Shown here: positions 5,327-7,463 of the stretch, piece after piece
Position numbering within the stretch: position 1 is the stretch's first letter
Layout: each line of letters begins with the position of its first letter
Assembly (NCBI GenBank): GCA_029288115.1
Contig: JARFPV010000216.1
Coordinates: 1-7,463 of the forward strand
Length of the DNA: 7,463 bases
Origin: Akkermansiaceae bacterium
GTDB taxonomy: Bacteria; Verrucomicrobiota; Verrucomicrobiia; Verrucomicrobiales; Akkermansiaceae
Direction: 5' to 3'
Notes under the pieces: model-generated
Told to the model about the DNA's origin: nothing
Database searches by the model: none
Seen by the model: only the letters and a program-made list of their open reading frames with translations
Translations under genes and position numbers: made by a program

Positions 5327-6886
5327 TTACACCTCAGCGCGTTGGATGCCGAGTGGGTTGGCATCCTTGAGCTCGTCGGGGAGGAGGGCGTCGGGGCAGT
5401 CCTGCCAGCATACTGGGCGGGTGAAGCGGTAGATAGCCATGGTGCCGACGGAGGTGCTGCGTCCGTCGGATGTGGCTGGGAACGGACCACCGTGGACCAT
5501 GCTGGCGCAGACTTCCACACCAGTGGGGAAGCCGTTGAAAACGAGGCGTCCTGCGCTTGATTCCATGAGTGAGTAGATGCCGGAGTGGCTCGCAAGCTCA
5601 TCATCCGTGCCATGTACACTTGCAGTGAGCTGACCGCCAAGCGAGCCGAACAGTTGAGCGAGTTCATCGTCACTTGTGTAGGTCACAACCAATGTGGCGG
5701 GTCCAAAGACCTCCTCGGTCAGGTCGTCGCTTGCGAGGAATGTCGATGCGGTGGTCTGGAAAACATGCGGCACGGCTTGGTTCTGTGCGTCGCCACAGCT
5801 TCCAGACGCGAGCAATTCCACGTCGGCGTGATTGCGCAAGTGATCGAGGCCTGAACCATACGCCTGGCAGATGCCGGCGTTAAGCATGGCGGCGCTTGAG
5901 CTTCCGTTGACCAGCTCAACGAGTTTGCCGGTTACGCTGCTTGCGGAATCGGCATGAATGAATACAAGACCGGGATTGGTGCAGAACTGGCCGACACCGA
6001 GTGTCAGTGAACCAAACAGCCCTTCGCCGAGTGCTTCGCCTTTTTCAGCAGCTACTTCGGGAAGGATGACAACTGGGTTGATGGCGCTCATTTCGGCGTA
6101 GACGGGGATCGGCTCGTCACGCGTGGCAGCAAGATCCATCAGTGCACGGCCACCACCGTAGGAACCTGTGAACCCAACGGCTTTGATCGACGGGTGTTTC
6201 ACCAGTGCTTGACCAATGGTGCGACCACTACCGTAAACGAGGGAGAAAACCCCTTCGGGGAGTCCACAGTCGGCGACGGCTTTCTGGATCGCGAGCCCGA
6301 CAATTTCAGCGGTACCGCTGTGTGACGAGTGTGCCTTGACGATGACCGGGCAGCCGGCGGCGAGTGCCGATGCGGTGTCGCCCCCGGCAGTTGAGAATGC
6401 GAGAGGGAAGTTTGATGCGGCAAACACGGCGACGGGACCAAGTGGGCGCAGCATGCTGCGGGTGTCCACTTTAGGAAGCGGTTCGCGGTCGGGCTGTGCG
6501 CGGTCGATTCGTGCATCCACCCATGAACCTTCTTCAACGAGGTTAGCGAACATACGGAGTTGGCCGCAGGTTCGGCCTGCTTCTCCGCGGACACGCATTT
6601 CGGGGAGTCCGGTTTCCAGTGGCATGCGTGCGACGAGATCTTCAATGGATGCCTCAATGTTGTCAGCGATGGTGCGCAGGAGTGTGGCTTTATCGGCGCC
6701 GGAAGTATTCCGGAGGCTCTGATACGCGTCATCAGCGAGGGAGACTGCACGCTCAAGTTCTTCACTTGTTGCGGCACTGTAGTTGGGTTCGAGTGCCTCG
6801 TTGCTTACTGGATTGATGCTTTGTCCGGCAGATTCGCTGCCTTGGCCGCGTGATGCGCCGATGATAGATGTTCCTTGGAGTGTCAT
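5327..6886 (-). CDS. lhpG: Alpha-ketoglutarate semialdehyde (2,5-dioxovalerate) dehydrogenase
   Basis: NAD(P)-dependent ALDH that oxidises 2,5-dioxopentanoate to 2-oxoglutarate, the last step linking hydroxyproline (and some sugar-acid) catabolism to the TCA cycle. The 519-residue protein is the usual length for this subfamily. It has ASNFP with Asn159, VIVKAHSSH with Lys184, FTGSYGGGR (239-247), EMSAINPV with general base Glu265, GVGQFCTNPG with nucleophile Cys302, EEVFGPAT (391-398) and the long C-terminal block FNGFPTGVEV...MVHGGPFPATSDGRSTSVG typical of the KGSADH group. ATG 6886 begins 13 nt after the stop of the epimerase gene, so the two are almost certainly co-transcribed; no Shine-Dalgarno sequence is seen. 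Hydroxyproline specificity is inferred from the adjacent epimerase and deaminase. It belongs to a different ALDH branch from the gene at 442. Confidence 0.93.
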   Translation of the reverse strand: MTLQGTSIIGASRGQGSESAGQSINPVSNEALEPNYSAATSEELERAVSLADDAYQSLRNTSGADKATLLRTIADNIEASIEDLVARMPLETGLPEMRVRGEAGRTCGQLRMFANLVEEGSWVDARIDRAQPDREPLPKVDTRSMLRPLGPVAVFAASNFPLAFSTAGGDTASALAAGCPVIVKAHSSHSGTAEIVGLAIQKAVADCGLPEGVFSLVYGSGRTIGQALVKHPSIKAVGFTGSYGGGRALMDLAATRDEPIPVYAEMSAINPVVILPEVAAEKGEALGEGLFGSLTLGVGQFCTNPGLVFIHADSASSVTGKLVELVNGSSSAAMLNAGICQAYGSGLDHLRNHADVELLASGSCGDAQNQAVPHVFQTTASTFLASDDLTEEVFGPATLVVTYTSDDELAQLFGSLGGQLTASVHGTDDELASHSGIYSLMESSAGRLVFNGFPTGVEVCASMVHGGPFPATSDGRSTSVGTMAIYRFTRPVCWQDCPDALLPDELKDANPLGIQRAEV

Positions 6887-6899
6887 GGTGGTTGATTGG

Positions 6900-7463
6900 T
6901 TAGGGGGCTATTATGCCGTGTTTAAAAGGGTCTGAGTCTTGAATGATAATGGTCGCCTCGCCATTTACGGAGGCAGTGCCGGTGATCATCGGTGTTACTT
7001 GGCCATTTTCAAGTGGTTTTACGCATCCCTCGAAAACAGTGTCGAGCACACTCGCCTGTCGCCACACCTGAGCGGGTGCCAGTTTTCCATCCGCGTGTAG
7101 GCAGGCGAGCTTCGCGCTGGTTCCCGTGCCGCAAGGTGAGCGGTCGTAGGCAAGGCCGGGACAGAGTACAAAGCTGCGGCTGTCCGATACCCCCGGCGTG
7201 GGTACGCCAAAGACTTCGATGTGGTCGACGGCGGCGCCATCGTCACCGACAATATTTTGGTCTGCCAATGCTCGAGCCACCGCAGCGCTGAAGCAGGTTA
7301 GCTGTGGGATATTTTCGTAGGAGATGTCACCATCGTAGTCCTCGGTGAGAAAAAACCAGTTGCCACCCCAAGCGACGTCGCCCGTGACGGTTCCGTATCC
7401 GGCCACCTCGACACTTACGTTTTTTTGATAGCGGTAACTCGGCACATTGGCGACGGTCACATT
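6900..7463 (-). CDS. lhpA: 4-Hydroxyproline 2-epimerase, C-terminal part (start beyond window)
   Basis: Proline-racemase-family, cofactor-independent enzyme that converts trans-4-hydroxy-L-proline to cis-4-hydroxy-D-proline, the entry step of the pathway. About 188 codons are present, ending at TAA (6900-6902); the frame is open to the window edge, so the gene starts outside. The GTG near 7460 is an internal Val codon, since the homologous family continues upstream of NVPSYRY. Diagnostic segments are GDVAWGGNWFFL, and DRSPCGTGTSAKLACL, which holds the second catalytic Cys (codon at 7131-7133) and the GTGTS phosphate/carboxylate-type loop. Cys rather than Ser or Thr at this site suits the two-cysteine epimerase/racemase mechanism rather than a 3-hydroxyproline dehydratase. 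The first Cys (MCGHG motif) would lie outside. The downstream dehydrogenase gene starts 13 nt later, indicating one operon. Confidence 0.92.
   Translation of the reverse strand, partial: NVTVANVPSYRYQKNVSVEVAGYGTVTGDVAWGGNWFFLTEDYDGDISYENIPQLTCFSAAVARALADQNIVGDDGAAVDHIEVFGVPTPGVSDSRSFVLCPGLAYDRSPCGTGTSAKLACLHADGKLAPAQVWRQASVLDTVFEGCVKPLENGQVTPMITGTASVNGEATIIIQDSDPFKHGIIAP

Noticed and set aside
6199..6777. Minus-strand open frame of 192 codons overlapping the semialdehyde dehydrogenase gene in another frame
   Set aside because: Composition is Ser/Pro/Arg-rich with no recognised motif, while the overlapping dehydrogenase frame has a full set of catalytic residues.

Overview
The window looks like a bacterial chromosome segment of moderate GC, most consistent with the Verrucomicrobiota or a related PVC lineage. 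That placement is a low-confidence inference. It rests on the gene types, on start codons without clear Shine-Dalgarno sequences and on short AT-rich leaders; no marker gene is present.

Left block (1-2787, + strand): the 3' end of a long, eukaryote-like deoxyribose-phosphate aldolase gene (deoC), then a full-length catalytic aldehyde dehydrogenase (442-1899), then a 290-residue aldehyde-dehydrogenase-like protein without catalytic residues (1915-2787). DeoC releases acetaldehyde from deoxyribose 5-phosphate, and the neighbouring dehydrogenase is the natural candidate to oxidise it to acetate. The last two genes are in the same reading frame 15 nt apart, and together match the size and domain order of two-domain ALDH16 enzymes. 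I read them as a split ALDH16, the most interesting protein-level observation here.

Middle (2788-3557): a convergent intergenic region with two hairpins, a minus-strand gene for a small SgcJ/EcaC-type NTF2-fold protein, and a divergent intergenic region with several weak inverted repeats.

Right block (3558-7463): three genes of trans-4-hydroxy-L-proline catabolism. On + is the DapA-family 1-pyrroline-4-hydroxy-2-carboxylate deaminase. On -, convergent to it, are 4-hydroxyproline 2-epimerase (cut by the window end) and alpha-ketoglutarate semialdehyde dehydrogenase. Together they lead towards 2-oxoglutarate. The D-hydroxyproline oxidase/dehydrogenase step is not in view.

Between the convergent hydroxyproline genes sits a mobile-derived module (4526-5315): a REP-associated tyrosine transposase (RAYT) gene flanked by two copies of a roughly 115 bp composite palindrome. 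Each copy has two inverted REP hairpins with GTAG-type feet around a conserved core. The stems differ between hairpins but keep base pairing through compensatory changes. It is a clear REPIN/RAYT system whose REP sequence I do not recognise.
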